Assembly (NCBI GenBank): GCA_013695495.1
Contig: JACDAK010000082.1
Coordinates: 1-7,592 of the forward strand
Direction of reading: 5' to 3'
Length of the DNA stretch: 7,592 nucleotides
DNA from: Blastocatellia bacterium
Lineage (GTDB): Bacteria; Acidobacteriota; Blastocatellia; Pyrinomonadales; Pyrinomonadaceae
This document shows, piece by piece, positions 1 to 5,497 of the stretch. The notes beneath the pieces were generated by a model that was given only the letters and a program-made list of their open reading frames with translations, made no database searches and was not told the origin of the DNA. The translations under genes and the position numbers were made by a program. The stretch's first letter is position 1. Each line of letters begins with the position of its first letter.

Positions 1-38
1 GACTTGTAATGCACGACTGTGCGGGTCAGCGAACTTCA

Positions 39-50
39 GCCCATATGGGC
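39..50. repeat. 12-bp perfect palindrome
   Basis: GCCCATATGGGC reads identically on both strands. With no unpaired centre it is better suited to a dimeric DNA-binding protein than to an RNA hairpin. Only one copy is present and no promoter was recognised beside it, so a function is not shown. Confidence 0.4.
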
Positions 51-112
51 CAAGAAATAGCAGCAATTTTGGTAGTTGAGAGGTGAATTGAACCGAACAG
101 TAAATCCTTCAC

Positions 113-138
113 CATAATGGCAGTTCCGCGCCATTATG
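113..138. repeat. Inverted repeat, 9-bp arms, 8-nt loop
   Basis: CATAATGGC (113-121) and GCCATTATG (130-138) are exact reverse complements, separated by AGTTCCGC. There is no run of T after either side, so it is not an intrinsic terminator. It could be an RNA hairpin or a protein-binding dyad. Confidence 0.5.
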
Positions 139-185
139 CGGCGTTTGAGCCGACTCTTTGAACCTACAGTTGTTACTCGATTGTC

Positions 186-209
186 GGAATGTTTTTGAGC
201 AAACATTCC
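186..209. repeat. Inverted repeat, 9-bp arms, 6-nt loop
   Basis: GGAATGTTT (186-194) and AAACATTCC (201-209) are exact reverse complements around TTGAGC. The plus-strand continuation is TTAAAGC and the minus-strand continuation is GACAATCG. Neither is a U-tract, so a terminator is not supported. Confidence 0.5.
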
Positions 210-265
210 TTAAAGCAAACGGACTATGCCGTTGAGAGTAATGCGGTTTCGCTTCAAAAGTCAAG

Positions 266-297
266 CTATTGCTATTAACAGTTATTGCTATTAACAG
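266..297. repeat. 16-bp tandem duplication
   Basis: Two adjacent copies of a 16-base unit ending in TATTGCTATTAACAG occupy 266-281 and 282-297. They differ only at the first base (C versus T). Replication slippage is the simplest origin. The unit contains a smaller internal echo (TATTGCTATT). No function is evident. Confidence 0.75.
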
Positions 298-360
298 AAT
301 TCTCAGCGAACAACTCGGTGCGGCCAGGTCAAATTAAGAGGTTAGACCTTTACGAGGGTG

Positions 361-413
361 ATAAAACGAGCTCGGCCCCGAAAACTCCGGCAGGTTCGCC
401 GGCCTTCGGGGCC
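361..413 (-). terminator. Probable intrinsic terminator of the secreted-protein gene
   Basis: GGCCCCGAA (374-382) pairs with TTCGGGGCC (405-413). Inside that stem a second helix forms between CCGGC (387-391) and GCCGG (398-402). Read on the minus strand, the hairpin begins 24 nt after the stop codon of the upstream gene. It is followed, after a few bases, by TTTTAT (366-361). The offset of the T-run is larger than ideal and the run is short, which lowers certainty. The stem strength and its position just after a gene support the call. Confidence 0.6.
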
Positions 414-437
414 TTTGATCATAAATGGTCTATGGGT

Positions 438-1034
438 TTAGAGCGCCCGGCGTTCGATCTGCCGTACGCCCATCAGACGGCCGGGGAACGTACCGAAGCT
501 TTCGAGCTCGATCTGCTCCTCGTTAGTGGCACGGTCGCGTCCGAGACGGATGCGGGCGGCACCGATAAAGGTCCCGTCACCCGAGGCGTTGGGCGAATCG
601 AATACCATTTCCAGAACGCCGAACGGATAATCGAGCGAACGAGCACCCGCGCGGAATTCCCCGAAGCCGAGCCAACGTTCGAAGATGACCATGAGGCGCT
701 GCTGAGTTCCTTCAGTTCGATCGATCGCAGCCACTACACGCGGGCCGAGCCTTCCGCCGAAGCCGACGGTGCCCAGGTCATTGCCGGAGAGTTCGCGCCA
801 AAGTGCGTCATGGCCCTGGTCCCTCAGGATGTCGCGGTAGCGGGCCACCTCCGCTTCGGATGTGCGTCGCTCGAGACGGAGGTCGAAGTTTCGCGAGACC
901 ATCTGTGCCCGCGGACCGACCCCAAACGCAACGGCGGTTCCCTGATATCGGTCGAACCGCTGAGCATCAGCACCGACGGCACCAAATACGAAAAGTAGCA
1001 GAGTAAGAACTGCCGGTTTGAAATATCTGTTCAT
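438..1034 (-). CDS. Secreted or periplasmic conserved hypothetical protein
   Basis: The function is unknown. The 198-residue product begins MNRYFKPAVL, then has a hydrophobic stretch at about residues 8-21 and a signal peptidase I-type site after Ala24 (ADA before Gln25), so export is likely. The mature part is soluble, rich in Arg and Glu, and has no Cys pair or lipobox. Motifs include DYPFGVLEM (about 135-143), GTFIGAARIRL (154-164) and LESFGTFPGRLMGVR (177-191). From memory this layout (YPFG..E, a GTxIxAAxI strand, ExFGTxPxRLxGVR at the C-terminus) recurs in acidobacterial hypothetical proteins; no search was run. The start is the second of two adjacent ATGs, 6 nt after GGGG. An in-frame GTG at 1070 would add 12 residues but lies inside the etfA terminator stem and is unlikely. 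The gene follows etfA and ends at its own probable terminator. Confidence 0.85.
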   Translation of the reverse strand: MNRYFKPAVLTLLLFVFGAVGADAQRFDRYQGTAVAFGVGPRAQMVSRNFDLRLERRTSEAEVARYRDILRDQGHDALWRELSGNDLGTVGFGGRLGPRVVAAIDRTEGTQQRLMVIFERWLGFGEFRAGARSLDYPFGVLEMVFDSPNASGDGTFIGAARIRLGRDRATNEEQIELESFGTFPGRLMGVRQIERRAL

Positions 1035-1040
1035 CATTAT

Positions 1041-1044
1041 CCCC
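1041..1044 (-). promoter_or_regulatory. Ribosome binding site deciding the start of the secreted-protein gene
   Basis: GGGG on the minus strand lies 6 nt before the ATG at 1034 and 3 nt before the ATG at 1037. The spacing favours 1034, and that reading also gives the cleaner signal peptide (MNRYFK...). Confidence 0.5.
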
Positions 1045-1055
1045 GTGTAAATCCC

Positions 1056-1091
1056 AAATAAAAAAGTCACGAAACCGGGCTTCGTGACTTT
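1056..1091 (-). terminator. Intrinsic terminator after etfA
   Basis: On the minus strand AAAGTCACGAA (1091-1081) pairs perfectly with TTCGTGACTTT (1073-1063) across the 7-nt loop GCCCGGT, and the transcript continues TTTATTT. An 11-bp stem plus a T-rich tail, 46 nt after the etfA stop, is a strong rho-independent terminator. On the plus strand the hairpin is followed by ATGATTGC, so it acts in one direction only. Confidence 0.9.
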
Positions 1092-1136
1092 ATGATTGCT
1101 ATTCGATTTCGATGGGTTGCAAACAATCGCCCCGCG

Positions 1137-2105
1137 TTACCCTTTTGCTTTTTTGATCTCTTCGACAAGGACGGGGACGGCTTCGAAAAGGTCGCCTACG
1201 ATGCCGTAGTCGGCGATGTCAAAGATGGGGGCTTCGGCGTCTTTGTTGATGGCGACGATTGTTCCGGCGTTCTTCATGCCGACTATGTGCTGGATGGCTC
1301 CGGAGATGCCGAGGGCGATGTAAAGCTTTGGAGCGACCGTTTGGCCGGACGAGCCGATCTGCCGGTCGATGGGCAGCCATTCGCTGTCGCAGATCGGACG
1401 CGAAGCGGCGATATCGGCACCGAGGGCCTCGGCAAGCTGTTGGGCAACTGCGATGTTCTCTTGCGATTTGATGCCGCGGCCGATCGCGACTATGATCTCA
1501 GATTTAGTAAGGTCGACGGACGCCTTGGCTTCCTGGAACGGCTCGTCGGCGGTCATGCGGACCTCGCCGACCTCAACGTCCATTGCTTCCACGGTTGCGG
1601 AGCCTTTCTCGGCGCTGTCACCGCGGAAGGCTCCCGCCTGGAACGTGATGAAATGGGGGGCGTCGCCGCTGACGACCACGTCGGCGTCAAGCTTGCCGAG
1701 AAATATGCGTCGTGTCAGGGTGAGTCTGCCGCCTTCCGATGTGTAGCGGATAACGTCGCCTACCAGCTCGCGGCCGAGACGCGTCGCCACCTTGGGTGCG
1801 AAGTCGCGGACCTGGTAGGTATGCGACATTATGACGTACTGCGGTGAGGTGGCCTTGATGACCTGCTCCCAGGCGTCGGCGTAGGCATCGGGCGTGTAGG
1901 TGCCGAGCTTTTCGTTCTTTGCGACGATGACCTTATCGAGGTCATGGCCGGCGATCTCCTGTGCGAGGGCGCAATCGCCTGAGTACGGGATGACGGCCGA
2001 AGCACGCATGCCAAGGTCTTTGCCGATGGCTTGCGCGGCGGCGATCGCCTCGAGCGAGGAGCGGTTCAAGACGCAGTTTTTATGTTCGATAAATACGAGG
2101 ATCAT
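1137..2105 (-). CDS. etfA: Electron transfer flavoprotein, alpha subunit
   Basis: EtfA carries the FAD of the ETF heterodimer, which takes electrons from acyl-CoA dehydrogenases and passes them to ETF:quinone oxidoreductase in the cytoplasm. The 322-residue product has the usual two parts: an N-terminal alpha/beta domain (MILVFIEHKN...) and a C-terminal FAD domain. The FAD domain shows GRG (209-211), GSSGQTVAP (251-259), LYIALGISGAIQH (261-273) and VAINKD (284-289), the standard ETF-alpha signature. Length fits the family, and no ferredoxin-like extension is present. The ATG follows etfB by a 24-nt gap, with GGGA about 8 nt ahead as a modest ribosome binding site. The gene is co-transcribed with etfB and closed by the terminator at 1056-1091. 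A role in fatty-acid oxidation is inferred from the family and the upstream operator; which dehydrogenases it serves cannot be seen here. Confidence 0.97.
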   Translation of the reverse strand: MILVFIEHKNCVLNRSSLEAIAAAQAIGKDLGMRASAVIPYSGDCALAQEIAGHDLDKVIVAKNEKLGTYTPDAYADAWEQVIKATSPQYVIMSHTYQVRDFAPKVATRLGRELVGDVIRYTSEGGRLTLTRRIFLGKLDADVVVSGDAPHFITFQAGAFRGDSAEKGSATVEAMDVEVGEVRMTADEPFQEAKASVDLTKSEIIVAIGRGIKSQENIAVAQQLAEALGADIAASRPICDSEWLPIDRQIGSSGQTVAPKLYIALGISGAIQHIVGMKNAGTIVAINKDAEAPIFDIADYGIVGDLFEAVPVLVEEIKKAKG

Positions 2106-2129
2106 AAAATTTTTCCCGGTTCGGGCGGT

Positions 2130-2906
2130 TTACAGAACCCGGACCTCCGTTTTGAGCTTTTCGACGAGTTCTACCGCTCCGGCTTTTGCGTCGCCGTTGC
2201 CGAGCATCTGGGTCTGTTTGGTTTTCAGCGGCATATAAACCTTTTCGATCTTCTGAGCTGAACCGAACGACTCGACTGACGGACTGACGTCGCGGATCTC
2301 TTTCTTTTTCGCGGCCATGATGCCTTTAAGCGAGGCGTAACGGATCTGCGAGATGCCGGATTGGATCGTGAAAAGCGCCGGGAGCTTATAGGTGAACCAC
2401 TGATACCAGCCGCTTTCGAGTTCGCGTTTGATGCGGAGACTTTCGCCGAGGCTTTCGCGGTCGACTTCGATCACGATCGTGCCGTGGGGAATGCCCAACA
2501 ACTCCGCCAGTATGACGCCGGTTTGCCCGTAGCTGGCGTCGTCTGATTGCAGACCCGCAAGCACCAGGGTTGCGTTCTCATCACGGATCGCGTCGGCGAT
2601 GGAGGAGGCGATCTGGAAGGGCGAGAGCTGTTTGGAATCTTCGACAACTACGTGGATCGCGCGATCGGCACCGCGAGCGAGTGCGTCTTTGATCACGCTT
2701 TTAGCACTTGTGGGGCCAAGCGAGCAAACGACGACTTCGCCTTCGCCTTTGGCCTCTTTGAGCCGAAGGGCTTCTTCGAGAGCGAAACCGTCAGATTCGT
2801 TCGTCTGATGGGCGACGTCCGCTTCCTTGATCCATTTCTCGTCGCTGCTGATGCGGAGAACGGCATCTTTATTGGCGACCTGCTTCATTAGAACAATGAT
2901 CTTCAT
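2130..2906 (-). CDS. etfB: Electron transfer flavoprotein, beta subunit
   Basis: EtfB is the partner of EtfA. It forms the shallow bowl that docks the FAD domain, usually binds AMP, and carries the loop that recognises acyl-CoA dehydrogenases. The 258-residue product starts MKIIVLMKQV and has NESDGFALEEALRLKEA (36-52) and VLAGLQSDDASYGQTG (115-130) in the nucleotide-binding core. It also has RYASLKGIMAAKKKEI (189-204), which matches the partner-recognition loop; Leu193 aligns with the anchor leucine of human ETF (Leu195), from memory. The start is fixed by the family's N-terminal strand. No Shine-Dalgarno sequence precedes the ATG, and a -10 element ends only 6 nt upstream, so a leaderless transcript is plausible. 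The TGAATGA-N4-TCATTCA dyad just upstream suggests control by a TetR-type acyl-CoA-sensing repressor. The gene is first in the etfB-etfA unit, 82 nt after fabF. Confidence 0.97.
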   Translation of the reverse strand: MKIIVLMKQVANKDAVLRISSDEKWIKEADVAHQTNESDGFALEEALRLKEAKGEGEVVVCSLGPTSAKSVIKDALARGADRAIHVVVEDSKQLSPFQIASSIADAIRDENATLVLAGLQSDDASYGQTGVILAELLGIPHGTIVIEVDRESLGESLRIKRELESGWYQWFTYKLPALFTIQSGISQIRYASLKGIMAAKKKEIRDVSPSVESFGSAQKIEKVYMPLKTKQTQMLGNGDAKAGAVELVEKLKTEVRVL

Positions 2907-2912
2907 AAGTAG

Positions 2913-2918
2913 ATTTTA
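2913..2918 (-). promoter_or_regulatory. Extended -10 element of the etfBA promoter
   Basis: The minus strand reads TGCTAAAAT, that is TAAAAT with an upstream TG as in extended -10 promoters. Its last T is 6 nt before the A of the etfB ATG, so initiation would fall at or next to the start codon. The -35 region is poor (around TGAATG at a 17-bp spacing) and lies within the operator dyad. Confidence 0.6.
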
Positions 2919-2922
2919 GCAT

Positions 2923-2942
2923 ATGAATGATGGTTCATTCAT
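2923..2942. promoter_or_regulatory. FadR-like (TetR family) operator upstream of etfBA
   Basis: ATGAATGA (2923-2930) and TCATTCAT (2935-2942) are perfect inverted repeats separated by TGGT. Bacillus subtilis FadR (YsiA) recognises, as I recall it, TGAATGA-N4-TCATTCA with the same half-sites and the same 4-nt gap, and its regulon includes etfB-etfA; acyl-CoAs release that repressor. Here the dyad occupies the -35/spacer region of the etfB promoter, where binding would block RNA polymerase. The regulator itself is not encoded in this window. Confidence 0.7.
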
Positions 2943-2988
2943 TTCTATTTCCGCGATTAGAGGTTACCGGGCGCGGAGCACGACAGAG

Positions 2989-4230
2989 TTAATCTGCAAA
3001 CTTCTTGAACAGGAGGCACGCGTTGGTGCCGCCGAAACCGAAGCTGTTTGATAGAACGTAGTTGACCTCGGCGTCACGGGCTACATTCGGCACATAATCA
3101 AGATCGCAGTCGGGGTCGGGAACCTCGTAGTTAATTGTCGCGGGCAGCTTTTTTTTGTCGATCGCGAGGACCGAGAAGACTGCCTCGATACCGCCGGCGG
3201 CCCCAAGTGCATGGCCGGTCATCGACTTGGTCGAACTGACGGCGACCTTCTCGGCATGATCTCCGAGCAACTTTTTGATGGCGAGCGTTTCAAATTTGTC
3301 GTTATATGGCGTGGACGTGCCGTGTGCGTTGATGTAATCGACCTTATTCGGTTCGACGCCGGCGTCATCGAGAGCACGCTTCATGACCCTGATCGCTCCC
3401 GACCCGGTCTCATCGGGCATGGTGACGTGAAATGCATCGCCGCTCATTCCGTAGCCGACGATTTCGGCCAGGATATTTGCACCGCGTGCTTTTGCGAACT
3501 CGAGCTCTTCAAGGATAAGGATGCCTGCACCTTCGCCGATGACGAAGCCGTCACGCTCGGCGTCAAAGGGACGCGAGGCATGTTGGGGGTCGTCGTTTCG
3601 GGTTGAGAGAGCCCGCATGGAAGCGAAGCCGGAGACAGACATCGGGGTGATGGCGCTCTCGGCACCGCCGCAGATCATCGCATCGGCGTCACCGCGTTCG
3701 ATAAGGCGAAAGCTGTCGCCGATGGCGTGGGCGCCGGCGGAGCATGCAGTTGCGGTGGCGGAGTTTGGTCCTTTTGCACCGTGACGGATGGAGACGTTTC
3801 CGGCGGCTAAGTTGACGATCGCGGAAACGATGAAGAACGGCGAAACCCGGTCGGGGCCGGATTTGAGAAGCTTTTCGTGCTCGCGTTCGATCGCCCAGAA
3901 ATCGCCGATGCCGGAGCTGATGTAGGTTCCGACCATTTCGGAATTGCTGTCGTCGATTACGAGGCCGCTGTTTTTGACCGCTTCATCGGCCGCTGCAATG
4001 GCGAAATGAGTAAAGCCGCCCATTCGCCGAGCTTCTTTCTTATCCAAGAAGTCCAGCGGATCGAAGTTCTTTACCTCGCACGCGAATTTTACGGGATACT
4101 CGCTGGCGTCAAACCTCTTGATATAGTCCGCGCCGTTGGCGCCGTTCATAAGGGCGTCCCATGTTGACGGAACGTCATTTCCGATGGCGGTTACCAACCC
4201 TATCCCGGTTACTACTACTCGACGTCTCAT
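2989..4230 (-). CDS. fabF: 3-oxoacyl-[acyl-carrier-protein] synthase II
   Basis: FabF condenses malonyl-ACP with acyl-ACP to extend the fatty-acid chain by two carbons, a cytoplasmic step of type II synthesis. The 413-residue product has the full thiolase fold. The nucleophile Cys163 is in TATACSAGAHA, with His303 in NAHGTSTPYND and His340 in KSMTGHALGAAGG. Lys335 and the C-terminal SNSFGFGGTNA (394-404) are also present. The Cys-His-His spacing and length match E. coli FabF, which separates it from the Cys-His-Asn FabH type. It starts MRRRVVVTG, as is normal for the family. No convincing ribosome binding site precedes the ATG; the 91-nt gap after acpP instead holds a strong hairpin. It is the last gene of the fatty-acid operon. 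No terminator is visible between it and etfB, so read-through into etfBA is possible. Confidence 0.97.
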   Translation of the reverse strand: MRRRVVVTGIGLVTAIGNDVPSTWDALMNGANGADYIKRFDASEYPVKFACEVKNFDPLDFLDKKEARRMGGFTHFAIAAADEAVKNSGLVIDDSNSEMVGTYISSGIGDFWAIEREHEKLLKSGPDRVSPFFIVSAIVNLAAGNVSIRHGAKGPNSATATACSAGAHAIGDSFRLIERGDADAMICGGAESAITPMSVSGFASMRALSTRNDDPQHASRPFDAERDGFVIGEGAGILILEELEFAKARGANILAEIVGYGMSGDAFHVTMPDETGSGAIRVMKRALDDAGVEPNKVDYINAHGTSTPYNDKFETLAIKKLLGDHAEKVAVSSTKSMTGHALGAAGGIEAVFSVLAIDKKKLPATINYEVPDPDCDLDYVPNVARDAEVNYVLSNSFGFGGTNACLLFKKFAD

Positions 4231-4259
4231 AGTGGATCTAATTTCGCGGGCAAACCTAT

Positions 4260-4298
4260 CGACAGCTTCCAGCGGAACGTTCCGGCCGGAAGCTGTCG
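4260..4298 (-). other. Strong intercistronic hairpin between acpP and fabF
   Basis: CGACAGCTTCC (4260-4270) and GGAAGCTGTCG (4288-4298) form an 11-bp perfect stem. Nested in the 17-nt loop is a second, self-complementary 12-mer, CGGAACGTTCCG (4273-4284). On the minus strand the stem is followed by ATAGGTTTGCCC, with no U-run, so it is not a standard intrinsic terminator. It lies 23 nt after the acpP stop and 29 nt before the fabF ATG. A role in protecting the acpP mRNA end or in lowering fabF output is plausible but inferred. Confidence 0.75.
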
Positions 4299-4321
4299 TC
4301 GAATTCCCTACCTAGCGGCGA

Positions 4322-4558
4322 CTAGCTTTTGTGCTGTTCGACGTAGGCATAGGCGTCGCGAACCGCCTGGATCTTTTCGGCATCTTCATCAGGGATCTCG
4401 ATGTCGAACTCTTCTTCGAAACGCATGACGAGTTCCACGAGGTCGAGCGAATCTGCTCCGAGGTCCTCAATGAATCGGGCATTTTCGGTAACTTCTGCCT
4501 CATCAACACCTAACTCATCAACAATGATCTGTTTGATCTTATCTTGAACTTCTGACAT
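4322..4558 (-). CDS. acpP: Acyl carrier protein
   Basis: AcpP is the small acidic protein that carries the growing acyl chain on a 4'-phosphopantetheine arm and hands it between the Fab enzymes. The 78-residue product has the usual length and charge. The modified serine is Ser37 in EDLGADSLDLVELVM, the DSL motif recognised by holo-ACP synthase, followed by the acidic recognition helix II and FDIEIPDEDAEKI. It starts MSEVQDKIKQII. An excellent ribosome binding site, AAGGAG, lies 5 nt before the ATG and shares bases with the fabD stop codon, fitting high expression. The gene sits 9 nt after fabD, and a strong hairpin follows it. No unusual features are seen in the protein. Confidence 0.98.
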   Translation of the reverse strand: MSEVQDKIKQIIVDELGVDEAEVTENARFIEDLGADSLDLVELVMRFEEEFDIEIPDEDAEKIQAVRDAYAYVEQHKS

Positions 4559-4563
4559 ATGTT

Positions 4564-4570
4564 CTCCTTA
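4564..4570 (-). promoter_or_regulatory. acpP ribosome binding site overlapping the fabD stop
   Basis: The minus strand reads TAAGGAG: the fabD stop codon TAA (4570-4568) supplies the first bases of the Shine-Dalgarno sequence AAGGAG. This is the strongest ribosome binding site in the window. It lies 5 nt before the acpP ATG, so ribosomes ending fabD stop right on it. Confidence 0.85.
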
Positions 4571-5494
4571 AAGCGTATCTTTAGTATTTCTTAAACTTTC
4601 TGAATCCTCAACGTTAAAACAACGAACTTCGCGATCGATCTCTTTCATCAAGCCGCACAACACTTTACCTGGGCCAACCTCTACCATTGTGTCTACACCT
4701 TTGGCCGTAAGTTGCCGCATCGATTCGAGCCATCGGACGGGCGATGAGACCTGCGAGGTCAATTCCTTTGCAACAACGGACGCGTCGTTATTCACATTCG
4801 CATCGACGTTGTGGACGATGGGAAATGCGAAGGGTGCGCAGCTCAGATCTTTCAGATCGTCGGCGAGCCGCTCTTGTGCAGGCATCATCAGCTCGCAATG
4901 GAACGGGGCCGAGACGTTCAGCTTGATCGCCCGCTTTGCCCCTCGTTCTTTCAATAACTCACAAGCTGCATCGACAGCGTTAGATGCACCTGCGATCACC
5001 ACCTGCCCGGGAGAATTGATGTTCGCCGGACTGCAGACGCCTTCAACGTCATTGCAGACCGCTTCGATCACATCGAGTTCCGCTCCGAGAATCGCTGCCA
5101 TCGCGCCGGTTTCGACGGGTACAGCTTCCTGCATATACCGTCCGCGTTTTCGAACAGTGCGTACGGCGTCGGCGAAGTCGAGAACGCCGGCTGCTACGAG
5201 GGCCGAATATTCGCCAAGGCTGTGGCCGGCGACGAAATCCGGAGCGTCAAAGCCGTCAGCGATCATCGCTCTGTAAGCCGCGACGGATGCCGTAAGGATC
5301 GCCGGCTGAGTATTCTCAGTCAATTGCAAGTCTTCGGCGTTTCCGGCGAAGCACATCTCAGAAAGCGGAAAGCCGAGGGCGTCATCGGCTTCTTCGAACA
5401 CGCGTCGAGCGGCCGCAAAATTGTCAAACAGATCCTTTCCCATACCGACGGACTGCGAGCCCTGTCCGGGAAATATGTAAGCGATCTTACCCAT
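4568..5494 (-). CDS. fabD: Malonyl-CoA:ACP S-malonyltransferase
   Basis: FabD moves the malonyl group from malonyl-CoA to holo-ACP, providing the two-carbon donor for FabH and FabF. The 308-residue product is the family's usual size. It begins with FPGQGSQ (8-14); the nucleophile Ser92 is in GHSLGEYSALVAAG (90-103). Arg117 lies just before MQEAVP and probably binds the malonyl carboxylate. His199 in SAPFHCELM (195-203) completes the catalytic pair, and VGPGKVL occurs near the C-terminus. Its start lies only 3 nt after the fabH stop (TAG AAG ATG), which implies translational coupling. Its own stop overlaps the acpP ribosome binding site. The next gene is acpP, FabD's substrate protein; fabG, which often lies between them, is absent. 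Confidence 0.97.
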   Translation of the reverse strand: MGKIAYIFPGQGSQSVGMGKDLFDNFAAARRVFEEADDALGFPLSEMCFAGNAEDLQLTENTQPAILTASVAAYRAMIADGFDAPDFVAGHSLGEYSALVAAGVLDFADAVRTVRKRGRYMQEAVPVETGAMAAILGAELDVIEAVCNDVEGVCSPANINSPGQVVIAGASNAVDAACELLKERGAKRAIKLNVSAPFHCELMMPAQERLADDLKDLSCAPFAFPIVHNVDANVNNDASVVAKELTSQVSSPVRWLESMRQLTAKGVDTMVEVGPGKVLCGLMKEIDREVRCFNVEDSESLRNTKDTL

Positions 5495-5497
5495 CTT

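Larger units (their letters stand above)
1..365. other. Non-coding, AT-richer region with several dyads
   Basis: No reading frame here shows a believable start, ribosome binding site or recognisable protein in either strand. The stretch is visibly richer in A and T than the genes to its right. It contains a 12-bp palindrome, two 9-bp inverted repeats with short loops, and a 16-bp tandem duplication, each listed separately. No tRNA cloverleaf, transposase or CRISPR repeat was seen. It lies downstream of the secreted-protein gene and its terminator, so it is probably intergenic and may hold the control region of a gene beyond the left edge. A structured RNA cannot be excluded. Confidence 0.6.

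Noticed and set aside
1..35. CTTGTAA at 3-9, resembling a tRNA-Thr anticodon loop at the left edge
   Set aside because: The flanking bases do not pair as an anticodon stem, and no T-arm or acceptor stem follows.
113..349. Possible integron attC-like site (paired repeats, GTTAGAC near 342)
   Set aside because: No matching RYYYAAC partner at a suitable distance and no cassette gene was found.
285..998. Plus-strand frame of 237 codons starting with TTG
   Set aside because: It lies opposite the secreted-protein gene, begins inside the 16-bp tandem duplication with no ribosome binding site, and has no recognisable motifs. The minus-strand gene has a signal peptide and flanking terminators.
1032..1070. 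Longer secreted-protein start at GTG 1070
   Set aside because: That codon is part of the etfA terminator stem, has no ribosome binding site, and would put extra residues before a normal signal peptide.
1092..1847. Plus-strand frame containing DKDGDGF, resembling an EF-hand calcium loop
   Set aside because: It is antisense to the C-terminal half of etfA, whose FAD motifs are unmistakable. The EF-hand look is a by-product of reading the complementary codons.
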